Shown here one piece after another: positions 24,759-34,008 of a stretch of DNA of 64,000 bases. The translations under genes were made by a program, and so were the position numbers. The notes beneath the pieces were generated by a model that was not told the origin of the DNA, made no database searches, and was given only the letters and a program-made list of their open reading frames with translations. Numbering within the stretch: position 1 is the stretch's first letter; each line of letters starts with the position of its first letter. This DNA comes from Xylophilus sp. GW821-FHT01B05 (GTDB taxonomy: Bacteria > Pseudomonadota > Gammaproteobacteria > Burkholderiales > Burkholderiaceae_C), in NCBI GenBank assembly GCA_038961845.1, contig CP152408.1, positions 3,782,001 to 3,846,000 of the forward strand, read 5' to 3'.

Positions 24759-27230
24759 ATGGCGCACGCATCGCGCAGCAGGCTGCTGCCCCTTCTTCAA
24801 CCCGCCCCGCTGGCGCAGGCCACGCGGGCGCTGTGCGCGGGCCTGCTGCTCGCCACCGCCGGCCTGGCCGCGCTGCCCGCGCATGCACAGGCGCCCACCG
24901 CCCAGGAACGCCGCAGCTACGACATTCCGGCCGGCCCGCTGGGGCCCGTGCTGTCCAGCTTTGCGGGCACAGCGGGCGTGACCTTGTCGTTCACGCCGGC
25001 CCTGGCGGAGGGCTTGCGCAGCCCCGGCCTGCAGGGCAGCGCAACGCTGGCCGAAGGCTTTGCCCGCCTGCTGGCCGGCAGCGGCCTGGAAGCCGTGCCG
25101 CGTAGCGGCGGCGGCTATACGCTGCGCCGCGCAAGCACGCCCGCTACGGATGCCGCGGCGGCTAGCACCACGCAGCTGGCCACCGTGCACGTGACAGCCG
25201 AGCGCGAGACCGCCTGGAGCGCGCCTGATGGCTACCGCGCCATGCGCAGCGCCAGCGCCAGCAAGATGGACATCCCGGTGCTGGAGACTCCGCAGCAGGT
25301 CTCCACCATCGGCGAGCAGCAGATCCGCGACCAGGCTATCTCCAGCGTGGCCGAGGCGGTGCGCTACACCGCCGGCGTGCGCCCGCTCGATTACGGCGTG
25401 ACCGACGACGACGTCTCCGTGCGCGGCTTCTATCTCACCGGCACCGGTCTCTACCGCGACGGCATGCGCCTCATCCATAACGGCTTCATGACCAACCTCG
25501 AACCCTACGGCCTGGAGCGGCTGGAGGTGGTGCACGGCCCGGCTTCGGTGCTGTACGGCCAGTCCGCCCCCGGCGGGCTGCTCAACGCCGTGACCAAGCG
25601 CCCGCGCCTGGGCATGAAGAACGAGGTAGGCGTGGAGCTGGGCAGCCACAACCGCCGCCAGCTCACCGCCGATCTCGGCGGCCAGCTCAACGAGTCGGGC
25701 ACGCTGCTGGGCCGGCTCACCGTGCTCAAGCGCGAGGCCGGCACGCAGTGGCATGAGCTGCGCGCCGACCGCACCTACGTCGCCCCGGCCCTGACGCTGC
25801 AGGGCGACCGCACCACGCTCACGCTGCTGGCGCAATTCCAGGAGGACAAGACCGGCTTCGTCATCCCCTACTACCGCGACACGCCCTTTGGCACGGCGCG
25901 GGACGACATCAATGTCAACGGCCCCGGCTCTGGCCACCACAAGCGCAGCCACTCGCTGGGCTACCTGCTGGAGCACCATTTCAACGACCAGTTGACCCTG
26001 CGCCACAACCTGCGCTACCTGGACGGCAGCAACCACCGGCTGGAGATGCGCAACCGCGGCCTGTTGGCCGACCAGCGCAGCATGGCGCGCCTGGCCATGG
26101 TGCGGCCCGACGCCGAGAAGACCTGGGTGATCGACACCCACCTGGAGAACCGCTTCACCACCGGCGCCGTGTCGCACCAGATGCTGGTCGGGCTGGACTA
26201 CTACCGCTCCACGCTGGACTGGCGCATCCTCTCGCTCAACGGCGCGGTCGCGCCGCTGGACATCGTGAACCCGGTCTACGTGCAACCCGACTGGAACGAC
26301 AACTTCCTGAGTGACCACGCACAGGCGCGCAACACGCAGATAGGCCTGTACCTACAGGACCAGATCAAGTTCGGTGAACGCTGGGTACTGAGCCTGGGCG
26401 CACGCCACGACAGCGCGCACATCGACACCGGCTACGACGCGCGCGCCAGCGCCACCGCGCCCTTCACCACCACCCGGGTGGACCGGCGCGACAACGCCAC
26501 CACCGGCCGCGCCGGCCTGATCTATCTCGCGCCAAGCGGCTGGGCACCCTATGTGAGCGTGAACACGGCCTTCCAGCCGCCGCTGACCACGGTGACCGCG
26601 ACCGATGCCAACGGCCACCCCTACGAGCCCGAGACGGCCCGCCAGGTAGAGGCCGGCGTGCGCTATGCGCCGCCGCAGGCCGGCTACCTGCTGAGCGCCG
26701 CCGTGTTCGATCTGCGCAAGCGCAATGTGCGCACGCCCTCCACCATAGACCCACGCTTTGACGTGCAGACCGGCGAGGTACGCAGCCGCGGGCTGGAGCT
26801 GCAGGCCTCGGGCGACGTCGGGCACGGCTTCTCCGTCATCGGCGCCTACACCTACCTCGACGCCAAGGTGATGCGCAGCAACACCGCGCTGGAGGTGGGC
26901 GAGCGGCCGGGCAACATGCCCGAGCACGTGGCCTCAGCCTGGGGCAAGTACCAGCGCGGTCCCCTGCAGTTGGGGCTGGGCGTGCGCCACATCAGCGCCA
27001 CCAACGGCGAGTTGCGCTGGGCTTCCGGCGCGCTGCCCATGAACGACGGCTACACCCTGCTCGACGCCATGGCCGCATATGAACTGGGCGCGTGGCGCCT
27101 GTCGCTCAATGTCAGCAACCTCGGCAACAAGCAGTACCGCACCCAGTGCAACACCTTCCGCGGCGGCGCACAGTTCTGCGCGCTCGGCTACGGGCGCGAC
27201 GTGCGCATGGCTGCCACTTACCGCTTCTGA
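24759..27230 (+). CDS. TonB-dependent siderophore receptor with STN signalling domain
   Basis: This 823-residue outer-membrane receptor has a signal peptide at about 1-44 (ending ALPAHA). The secretin/TonB N-terminal (STN) domain follows at about 50-125 (SYDIPAGPLGPVLSSFAGTA), then a TonB box (ATVHVTAERE), a plug (DIPVLETPQQVSTIGEQQI) and a 22-strand barrel ending in an aromatic residue (MAATYRF). The STN domain interacts with FecR-type transducers, so this is the signal-receiving partner of the two genes upstream. The barrel has FhuE/FpvA/FoxA-like features, suggesting a hydroxamate siderophore, but the ligand is uncertain. Confidence 0.92.
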   Translation: MAHASRSRLLPLLQPAPLAQATRALCAGLLLATAGLAALPAHAQAPTAQERRSYDIPAGPLGPVLSSFAGTAGVTLSFTPALAEGLRSPGLQGSATLAEGFARLLAGSGLEAVPRSGGGYTLRRASTPATDAAAASTTQLATVHVTAERETAWSAPDGYRAMRSASASKMDIPVLETPQQVSTIGEQQIRDQAISSVAEAVRYTAGVRPLDYGVTDDDVSVRGFYLTGTGLYRDGMRLIHNGFMTNLEPYGLERLEVVHGPASVLYGQSAPGGLLNAVTKRPRLGMKNEVGVELGSHNRRQLTADLGGQLNESGTLLGRLTVLKREAGTQWHELRADRTYVAPALTLQGDRTTLTLLAQFQEDKTGFVIPYYRDTPFGTARDDINVNGPGSGHHKRSHSLGYLLEHHFNDQLTLRHNLRYLDGSNHRLEMRNRGLLADQRSMARLAMVRPDAEKTWVIDTHLENRFTTGAVSHQMLVGLDYYRSTLDWRILSLNGAVAPLDIVNPVYVQPDWNDNFLSDHAQARNTQIGLYLQDQIKFGERWVLSLGARHDSAHIDTGYDARASATAPFTTTRVDRRDNATTGRAGLIYLAPSGWAPYVSVNTAFQPPLTTVTATDANGHPYEPETARQVEAGVRYAPPQAGYLLSAAVFDLRKRNVRTPSTIDPRFDVQTGEVRSRGLELQASGDVGHGFSVIGAYTYLDAKVMRSNTALEVGERPGNMPEHVASAWGKYQRGPLQLGLGVRHISATNGELRWASGALPMNDGYTLLDAMAAYELGAWRLSLNVSNLGNKQYRTQCNTFRGGAQFCALGYGRDVRMAATYRF

Positions 27231-27268
27231 AGTTGCTCTTCAGCCGGCGCGCTGGCGCCGCGCCAGCC

Positions 27269-28468
27269 ATGCGCAAGACCTTTCTGCTGCTGCACCGCTG
27301 GGCCGGCCTGTTCATGGCCGTGTTCCTGGCCATCGCTGGCCTCACCGGCGCGGCCATCGCCTGGGAGCACGAGCTGGACCGCTGGCTCAACCCGCAGCTG
27401 TTCACACCGCAGTCGCAAGGCCTGCCTGCGCTGCCTGCGGCGGAGATCGCGCGCCGCCTGGAGGCGGCCAACCCGCGCCTGCAAGTCAGCCTGCTGCCAC
27501 TGGCCGCGCCACCGGGCGAAACGCTATTGCTGGGCGTGGAGCCACGCCTGGACCCAGCCACCGGACGCGCGCACGCGCTGGGCTTCGACCAGATGATGGT
27601 GGACCCCGCCACGGCGCAGGTGCAGGGCACGCGCACCTGGGGCACGCCTTCTCTGGCGCCTGAGAATCTCGTGCCTTTCCTGTACCGGCTGCACCACACG
27701 CTCTGCTTGCCGCATCTTGCGGGCGTGGACTGGGCGGTGTGGTTCATGGGCCTTGTCGCCATGGTCTGGACGCTGGACTGCCTCATTGCACTGTGGCTTT
27801 CGTTTCCACGCTGGCGCAACTGGCGCAAGTCGCTCGCGTTCCGCTTCTCGCGCGGTGGCCAGGTGCTCAACTTCGACCTGCACCGCTCCGGCGGTGTCTG
27901 GACCTGGGCGGCCCTGCTGGTGCTGGCCGTCACCTCGGTTGCCATGAACCTGTACGACGAGGTGATGGAGCCCGTGGTGTCGGTGTTCTCGCCCACCAGC
28001 CCCAGCCCTTTCGACCAGCGCCCGCGCCGCGCACCGGCCGAGCGCAGGCCGCCGGCGGTAAGCGTCGATGCCGTCACCAGCCTGGCCCATGCCGAAGGCC
28101 TGCGGCGCGGCTTCGCGGACCCGCCCGGCATGCTCTCGCACCGTGCCGCGTTCGGCCTGTACGCGGTGGACTTCTACGTGCCCGGCAGCGCCCGCCCCGG
28201 CCTGGGCCCGCCGCGCCTGTACTTTGACAGCGCCACCGGCGCCTTGGTGGGCGACCGTGTTCCCGGCCAAGGCAGCGCGGGCGACTACTTCATGCGCCTG
28301 CAGTTCCCTCTGCATTCCGGCCGCATCGCCGGCGTGCCCGGGCGCATCCTGGTCACGCTGCTGGGCCTGGCGGTGGCGGCGCTGAGCACCACCGGTGTGC
28401 TGCTGTGGGCCATGCGCCGACGCGCTGCTGCTGCAGCGGCGCCGCGCCGGCCCGCAGGCGGAGCGTGA
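27269..28468 (+). CDS. PepSY-associated membrane protein (siderophore-linked reductase type)
   Basis: This 399-residue inner-membrane protein has about four membrane helices: LLHRWAGLFMAVFLAIAGLTGA at the N-terminus, WAVWFMGLVAMVWTLDCLIAL, a third near residue 210, and ILVTLLGLAVAALSTTGVLL at the end. Histidines sit at the membrane borders (LLHRW, YRLHHTLCLPHLAG, DLHRSGG). PepSY-TM proteins of this kind are commonly encoded next to siderophore receptors and are thought to reduce ferric siderophores. ATG 27269 was chosen at the first helix. It follows the receptor by 38 bp and is probably co-transcribed with it. Confidence 0.82.
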   Translation: MRKTFLLLHRWAGLFMAVFLAIAGLTGAAIAWEHELDRWLNPQLFTPQSQGLPALPAAEIARRLEAANPRLQVSLLPLAAPPGETLLLGVEPRLDPATGRAHALGFDQMMVDPATAQVQGTRTWGTPSLAPENLVPFLYRLHHTLCLPHLAGVDWAVWFMGLVAMVWTLDCLIALWLSFPRWRNWRKSLAFRFSRGGQVLNFDLHRSGGVWTWAALLVLAVTSVAMNLYDEVMEPVVSVFSPTSPSPFDQRPRRAPAERRPPAVSVDAVTSLAHAEGLRRGFADPPGMLSHRAAFGLYAVDFYVPGSARPGLGPPRLYFDSATGALVGDRVPGQGSAGDYFMRLQFPLHSGRIAGVPGRILVTLLGLAVAALSTTGVLLWAMRRRAAAAAAPRRPAGGA

Positions 28469-28510
28469 AGGCCGGGGGGTGTCACCCGCGCTGCGTATGA
28501 TGCGCGTCCC

Positions 28511-28873
28511 ATGTCCCTGCGCCGGCCCCTGAACGTCTTGCTGCTGCTGATTGCGTTGTTCAACGCAATCGCTGGCGTGCCCCTGCACGAGGCGCGCCAC
28601 CTGCAGCAAGACCTGGCGCGCCTGGTGCAGGTGGCGGCGGACGACGGCCGCAGCGAAGACCCCGCGCCGGCCGATAGCAAGGGCGAGGCGGGCGACCTGT
28701 GCGCCTGGTGCCTGAGCCATGCGCTGGACCCGGCCCTGGCCGCGCCCGGCGCCATGCCGGCGGCGCTGCCGGCCATGGCTGCGGCCCCGCCGTCGCCTGG
28801 GGCCACTGGCTTCGTCCCCGCGCCCGACCGCTGGCGGTTTGCCGCGCGCGATCCCCCCGCAGTCTCCGGCTGA
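28511..28873 (+). CDS. Small secreted DUF2946-like protein with a CxxC motif
   Basis: This is a 120-residue protein with a hydrophobic N-terminal signal or anchor (LNVLLLLIALFNAIAGVPLH), a conserved-looking histidine shortly after it (HEARHLQQ), and a CAWC motif in GDLCAWCLSHA. The layout (signal, His, CxxC, then an Ala/Pro-rich tail) resembles the DUF2946 group often found near TonB-dependent receptors and copper or iron genes. The role is unknown; metal binding through the CxxC is a guess. It sits between a PepSY gene and a second receptor gene. Confidence 0.55.
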   Translation: MSLRRPLNVLLLLIALFNAIAGVPLHEARHLQQDLARLVQVAADDGRSEDPAPADSKGEAGDLCAWCLSHALDPALAAPGAMPAALPAMAAAPPSPGATGFVPAPDRWRFAARDPPAVSG

Positions 28874-29007
28874 GCCCCGCGCCTTCTCTGGCGCGCTCTC
28901 TTTCGCCACGCCGGCATGCGCCGGCGCGGTGAAAACCCGCGTCCGACGCCGCCTTGCCTCTGCCCGCAGAGCAGGCGGCGCCGGGCCTGCCTTCGACTGC
29001 CTGATCC

Positions 29008-31170
29008 ATGAAACCCTCTCTCTTTTCCCGCGCGCCCGTGCGCGCCCCGCTGGCCCTGGCCGTGGCGGCCTTCTTCAGCTCTCCGGCCCTGGTGCTGGCC
29101 GCAGACGACGCACCGGCGGCCGAGGCCGCTTCGCTCGCCACCATCGACGTGGTCGGCCGCAGCGCCTCGGGCACCTACCATGCCGACGAAGCCGCCGGCG
29201 CCAAGACTGACTTGCCGCTGCGCGAGCTGCCGCAGTCGGTACGCAGCGTGACGCGCCAGGCCATTGACGACCTGGGCGCGACCAGGCTCGACGACGTGCT
29301 CGACTACGTGGGCGGCGTCTCGCGCCAGAACAATTTCGGCGGCCTGTGGGACAACGTTGCCATCCGCGGCCTGCCCGGCAACGAGAACACCGGCATGGCA
29401 ACGCTGCTCAATGGCTTCTCGTCCAACCGCGGCTTCAACGCGCCGCGCGACCTGGCCGGCGTGGAGCGCATCGAGTTCCTCAAGGGCCCGGCGGCCGCGC
29501 TCTACGGCAGCAGCGAGCCCGGCGGCACGCTCAACATCGTGACCAAGAAACCGCTCTGGAATGCCGCCCATTCGGCCGAGGCCTATGGCGGCAGCTACGG
29601 CATGAAACGCGCGGCCTTCGACAGCACCGGCCCGATCGGGCCCAACTTTGCCTACCGCCTGAACGTGGCCGCCGAAGACCGCGACAGCTTCCGCGACCAT
29701 GTCAGCGCCCAGCGCCGCGTGGTGGCCCCGGCCTTCACCTGGAAGCTCGGGCGCGACACGGTGCTGGACTACAGCGGCGAGTTCCTGCGCCACTCCACGC
29801 CGCTGGACCGCGGCGTGCTTGCCATCAACAACCAGCTCGGGGCCATTCCCCGCAGCCGCTTCCTGGGTGAGCCGGCCGACGGCAACATGACGGTAGAGAA
29901 CCAGACCCACCAGTTGGTGCTGTCGCACGAATGGAACCCCACCTGGCGCAGCCGCCTGGGCCTGTCCTACCGCGAGACCAGCCTGCAGGGCTTCTCTACC
30001 GAGGCCAGCGCCCTGGGCGCCGACAACAGCACGCTGCGGCGCCAGCGCCGCTGGCGCGACTTCCAGTCAGACGACCTGGCGCTGCAGGCCGAGCTGCAGG
30101 GCACCTTGCAGGCCGGCGGCATGGAGCACGAGCTGCTGCTGGGCATCGAGAGCTTTCGCTTCCACATGGATTCGCTGATGCTGCGCGCCAACCCGAGCGC
30201 AGCGGCGCCGTATGCGATAGATATCTACAACCCGGTCTACGGCCAGGCCCAGCCCACGCCACAGCCCAATACCAACACCTACGAGCAGCAGCGCAACACC
30301 GCCTTCTACTTCCAGGACGCGATCAGGCTCGCGCCCGACTGGCGGCTGGTGGCCGGCGTGCGGGTGGACGACTACCGGCAGTCGCTGCAGAACCGCCTTA
30401 CCGGCAGCACCACCCGCCAGACGCCTTCGGCGACATCGCCGCGCCTGGGCCTGAGCTGGCTGCCCAGCGCGCAGTGGACGGTCTATGCCAACGCCGGCCG
30501 CTCGTTCCGGCCCAACGCTGGCGCGGACGCCCAGGCCCAGGCCTTCGCACCCGAGAGCGGGCGCTCCATGGAGCTGGGCACCAAGTGGGAGAGCCAGGAC
30601 CGGCGCCTGGGCGCCACCGCCGCCCTGTTCGACATCCGCAAGCGCAATGCGCTCACCGCCGACCCGGTCAACAGCGGCTATTCGGTGGCGGCGGGCGAGG
30701 TACGCAGCCGCGGCCTGGAGTTTGACCTGGCGGGCCAGGTGAGCCGGCAGTGGCGCGTCAATGCCAGCCTGGTGCTCAACGATGTCGAGATCACGCGCGA
30801 CAACAGCCTGGAGGTTGGCGGGCGCCTGCTCAACGTGCCCCGGCTCAACGGCAGCGTGCTGGCGGTGTACGAGGACGCCTTCGCCAACGGCCAGCGCTAC
30901 GGCATGGGCGGCGGCGTCACCCACGTGGGCAAGCGCCTGGGCGAAGCCCGCACCCAGGCCCAGGCCAATGCCGGCACGCCGGCCTTCGACCTGCCCGCCT
31001 ACACCACGGCCAAGCTGGTGGCCTACTGGCGCCTGGACGCGCGCCTGCGCCTTACGCTGGACGTGGACAACCTGTTCGACACCACCTACTACACCAGTTC
31101 CTACAGCCGCCTGTGGGTGGCGCCCGGCACCGCGCGCACGGTAACGCTGGGGCTGCAGGCACGTTTCTGA
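29008..31170 (+). CDS. TonB-dependent siderophore receptor (no STN domain)
   Basis: This 720-residue outer-membrane receptor has a signal peptide (cleavage after LVLA), a TonB box (ATIDVVGRS), a plug with LPLRELPQSVRSVTRQAIDD and VERIEFLKGPAAALYGSSEP, and a barrel ending LGLQARF. Unlike the receptor at 24.8 kb it lacks the STN signalling domain, so it cannot drive the FecI/FecR relay itself and may be a target or simply Fur-regulated. Both receptors share a D-(L/I)-RKRN strand near the C-terminus. The ligand is probably a ferric siderophore of the ferrichrome/ferrioxamine or catecholate kind, undetermined. Confidence 0.9.
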   Translation: MKPSLFSRAPVRAPLALAVAAFFSSPALVLAADDAPAAEAASLATIDVVGRSASGTYHADEAAGAKTDLPLRELPQSVRSVTRQAIDDLGATRLDDVLDYVGGVSRQNNFGGLWDNVAIRGLPGNENTGMATLLNGFSSNRGFNAPRDLAGVERIEFLKGPAAALYGSSEPGGTLNIVTKKPLWNAAHSAEAYGGSYGMKRAAFDSTGPIGPNFAYRLNVAAEDRDSFRDHVSAQRRVVAPAFTWKLGRDTVLDYSGEFLRHSTPLDRGVLAINNQLGAIPRSRFLGEPADGNMTVENQTHQLVLSHEWNPTWRSRLGLSYRETSLQGFSTEASALGADNSTLRRQRRWRDFQSDDLALQAELQGTLQAGGMEHELLLGIESFRFHMDSLMLRANPSAAAPYAIDIYNPVYGQAQPTPQPNTNTYEQQRNTAFYFQDAIRLAPDWRLVAGVRVDDYRQSLQNRLTGSTTRQTPSATSPRLGLSWLPSAQWTVYANAGRSFRPNAGADAQAQAFAPESGRSMELGTKWESQDRRLGATAALFDIRKRNALTADPVNSGYSVAAGEVRSRGLEFDLAGQVSRQWRVNASLVLNDVEITRDNSLEVGGRLLNVPRLNGSVLAVYEDAFANGQRYGMGGGVTHVGKRLGEARTQAQANAGTPAFDLPAYTTAKLVAYWRLDARLRLTLDVDNLFDTTYYTSSYSRLWVAPGTARTVTLGLQARF

Positions 31171-31237
31171 CCCGAGGGGGCCGCTGTCGGCTCTGCGCGA
31201 CAGCGGCCGGCACGGCTCCCACTACCATCACACCCGC

Positions 31238-32620
31238 ATGAAAAGAATCAGCGACGCCCTTCTGTCCACCGTCCTGGACCTGCTGCTTGACGCCATCTGC
31301 GTGGTGGATGCGCAAGGCTGCTTCGTCTACGTCAGCGCGGCGGGCGAGCGCATCTTTGGCTACCCACCGGAAGAAATGGTGGGCCAGCCCATGCTCAACT
31401 ACGTGTTCATAGAAGACCGCGCCCGCACGCTGCAGGCCGTCGACGAGATCCTGGCCGACACGCACAAGCCCCATTTCGAGAACCGCTACCTGCGCAAGGA
31501 CGGCCGCATCGCCCACATCATGTGGTCGGCGCACTGGTCGGAGGCCAGGCAGCTGCGCGTGGCCGTGGGGCGCGACGTCACCCAGCGCAAGCGCGACGAA
31601 TCCATGCAGACCGCGCTGTACGCCATATCCGAGGCGGCCCACTCCGCCGAAGACCTGCTGGCGCTGTTCGAGCGCATCCACCACATCATCGGCCGCCTGC
31701 TGCCCACGGCCAACTTCTTCATCGCCCTGCATGACCCGCACACGGACGAGCTGACCGTGCCCTACCGCGCCCATTGCGGCGACACGCAGCCCACCCCGCA
31801 GAAGCTGCAGGCCGACACGCTGAGCGCGCAGGTGATCCGCAGCGGGCAGGCGCTGCTGCTGACGCCCGGCGGCATCACCGCGCCGGCGCAGCAGATGCAA
31901 GCCGAGGCCGACGACGACCTGCCCGACTGGCTGGGCGTGCCGCTCAAGGGGCAGCAGCGCACCATCGGCGCGCTGGTGGTGCAAGGCTATTCGGGCACGG
32001 CGCGCTACACCGACAAGGACGTGGAGCTGCTGCAGTTCGTCTCGACCCAGGTGGCTGCCGCCATCGAGCGCAAGCAGTGGGAGGCGCGGCTGCAGCACGC
32101 CGCCCGGCACGACTCCCTGACCAACCTGCCCAACCGCGGCCTGCTGCACGAGCGCCTGCAGACCGCGCTGGCGCGGGCGCGGCAGGACGGCTCGCGGCTG
32201 TCCCTGCTCTACCTCGACCTGGACAAGTTCAAGCCCGTCAATGACCGCCTGGGCCACGCCGCCGGCGACCTGCTGCTGCAAGAGGCCGCGCGCCGCCTGC
32301 AGCGCTGCCTGCGCGAGTCCGACACGGTCGGCCGCATCGGCGGCGATGAATTCCTGGTGCTGCTGGCCCGCCTGCACCAGCCAGACCATGCCGCCCTGGT
32401 GGCCGAGAAGATCCGCGCAGCGCTGAGCGAGCCCTTCGACCTGGCCGGCGAGCCGGTGCTGATATCGCCCAGCATAGGCATCGCGCTCTACCCCGACCAC
32501 GGCGCGGACGACCACCAGCTGATGCTGCAGGCCGACCAGGCCATGTACCGGGCCAAGCGGGACGGCGGCAACCGGGTGCAGTTGGCGGCCGGCGCCACGC
32601 GCAACGGCGCTATTGGTTAA
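31238..32620 (+). CDS. PAS-GAF-GGDEF diguanylate cyclase
   Basis: This 460-residue signalling protein has a PAS domain at about 10-120 (AICVVDAQGCFVYVS, IFGYPPEEMVGQPM, DVTQRKRDES), a GAF domain at about 130-280 (FIALHDPHTDEL, DWLGVPLKG) and a GGDEF domain to the C-terminus, with the active site GGDEF at 368-372. The I-site RESD lies at the correct distance, so product feedback is likely intact, in contrast to the protein at 6.6 kb. No membrane segment is visible. It lies 67 bp after the receptor, so it may be co-transcribed with iron genes. The signal sensed is unknown. Confidence 0.87.
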   Translation: MKRISDALLSTVLDLLLDAICVVDAQGCFVYVSAAGERIFGYPPEEMVGQPMLNYVFIEDRARTLQAVDEILADTHKPHFENRYLRKDGRIAHIMWSAHWSEARQLRVAVGRDVTQRKRDESMQTALYAISEAAHSAEDLLALFERIHHIIGRLLPTANFFIALHDPHTDELTVPYRAHCGDTQPTPQKLQADTLSAQVIRSGQALLLTPGGITAPAQQMQAEADDDLPDWLGVPLKGQQRTIGALVVQGYSGTARYTDKDVELLQFVSTQVAAAIERKQWEARLQHAARHDSLTNLPNRGLLHERLQTALARARQDGSRLSLLYLDLDKFKPVNDRLGHAAGDLLLQEAARRLQRCLRESDTVGRIGGDEFLVLLARLHQPDHAALVAEKIRAALSEPFDLAGEPVLISPSIGIALYPDHGADDHQLMLQADQAMYRAKRDGGNRVQLAAGATRNGAIG

Positions 32621-32732
32621 ATAAACTCACACACTGGGGTCGGGTGATTTCCAACTGCCCAGGTTCCGTGCGGGCTATACCTCTCAGCCCAGGAAGATAG
32701 AGTCAATTTTTCTCACATAACGGCTGCACCGC

Positions 32733-33980
32733 CTACGGCGTCTGCAGCGTGCCGTCGGCCAAGCGGGTCTGCGTCCAGGTCGTCACCACGTTCTCGCAGG
32801 GGTACTTGCGGGCCTCGGCCTCGTTCAGTTCCACGCCCAGGCCGGGTTTGTCGTTGGCGTAGACATGGCCATCGCGGCACTCCGGCAGGCCCGGAAACAC
32901 GTCGAGCAAGGCGCCGCGCGGGCCCTTCAGTTCCTGGATCACGAAGTTGGGTGGCTCGATGCCAGACCACTCCTGCACGCCAAAGTTGCGCGCAGCCAGG
33001 TCGATGTGGATGTTGGCCGCATGCCCCACCGGCGACATGTCGCCCGGGCCGTGCCAGGCCGTCTTCACGCCGAACTGCTCGGCAAAGATCTGCAGCTTGC
33101 GCCCGGGCGTGATGCCGCCGATCTGGCTCAGGTGCACGCGGATGTAGTCGATCAACTGCTCGGTGATCAGAAACTTCCACTCCGCCGGGTTGTTGAACAG
33201 CTCGCCCTGCGCCAGCGGAATGCGGGTCTTCTGGCGCAGTTGGCGCAGCCAGTTGCCTTCTTCGAGCGGGATCGCGTCTTCTAAAAAGAACAAATCGAAG
33301 GGCTCCAGCTCGCAGGCCAGGCGGATCGCATCCACCGGCTTGAGCCGCTCATGCACGTCGTGGCACAGCTCCACGCCAAAGCCGAGCCGGCTGCGTATGC
33401 CATCGAACAGCGCGACCGTCTCGCGCATGTACTGCTTGCCGTCCAGGTAGATGCCATCGGCCGCGCCGCGCGGCGCGCTGGCCGGCGCCGGCCCGAAGCC
33501 GCCACCGCCATAGCCGCCGCTCTGGCAGCGCACGTGGGTAATGCCCTGCTCGCGGTAGCGCTGGATGTTGTCGCACAGCTCGTCCAGGCTGCGGCCGTCG
33601 GCGTGGCGGTAGATCGGCACGCCCTCGCGGCACTTGCCGCCAAACAACTGGTACAGCGGCATGCCGGCCATCTTGCCCTTGATGTCCCACAGCGCCATGT
33701 CCACGCCCGAGATGGCGTTGTTCTCCACCGGCCCGTTGCGCCAGTAGGCGTTCTGGTGCATCAACTGCCACAGCTCCTCGATGGCCGTGGCGTCACGGCC
33801 GACCAGCAGCGGCCGCAGGTACTGCTCGACCAGGCATTGCACCGCCAGGTGCCGGTAAGAGAAGGTCGCGCAGCCCAGGCCGAACAGCCCGGGCTGGTTG
33901 GTCTCGACCTTGACGACGATGAGGTTGATGCCTTCGGGCGCGGTCAGGATGACCTTGACGTCGGAGATAAGGGTTGCCAT
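32733..33980 (-). CDS. Enolase-superfamily sugar-acid dehydratase (RspA/mannonate dehydratase-like)
   Basis: This 415-residue member of the mandelate racemase/ManD family likely dehydrates a hexonate to a 2-keto-3-deoxy acid. Visible family segments are VENNAISGVDMALWDIKGK, HVRCQSGGYGG, ELCHDVHERLKP (Mg ligand region), FFLEDAIPLEEG, LAQGELFNNP and AWHGPGDMSPVGHAA with the catalytic-site histidine. The EDAIPLEEG segment departs from the EDPxPxE form of characterised D-mannonate dehydratases, so specificity may differ. It is third in an operon behind an SDR and a Bug gene, under a GntR-like regulator. Confidence 0.83.
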   Translation of the reverse strand: MATLISDVKVILTAPEGINLIVVKVETNQPGLFGLGCATFSYRHLAVQCLVEQYLRPLLVGRDATAIEELWQLMHQNAYWRNGPVENNAISGVDMALWDIKGKMAGMPLYQLFGGKCREGVPIYRHADGRSLDELCDNIQRYREQGITHVRCQSGGYGGGGFGPAPASAPRGAADGIYLDGKQYMRETVALFDGIRSRLGFGVELCHDVHERLKPVDAIRLACELEPFDLFFLEDAIPLEEGNWLRQLRQKTRIPLAQGELFNNPAEWKFLITEQLIDYIRVHLSQIGGITPGRKLQIFAEQFGVKTAWHGPGDMSPVGHAANIHIDLAARNFGVQEWSGIEPPNFVIQELKGPRGALLDVFPGLPECRDGHVYANDKPGLGVELNEAEARKYPCENVVTTWTQTRLADGTLQTP

Positions 33981-34008
33981 GGAAGATGGGGTTCGCTGCG
34001 GGGCCGGC

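Noticed and set aside
24189..26318. 709-codon minus-strand frame opposite FecR and the siderophore receptor
   Set aside because: Shadow of two well-supported genes; composition biased and no recognisable fold.
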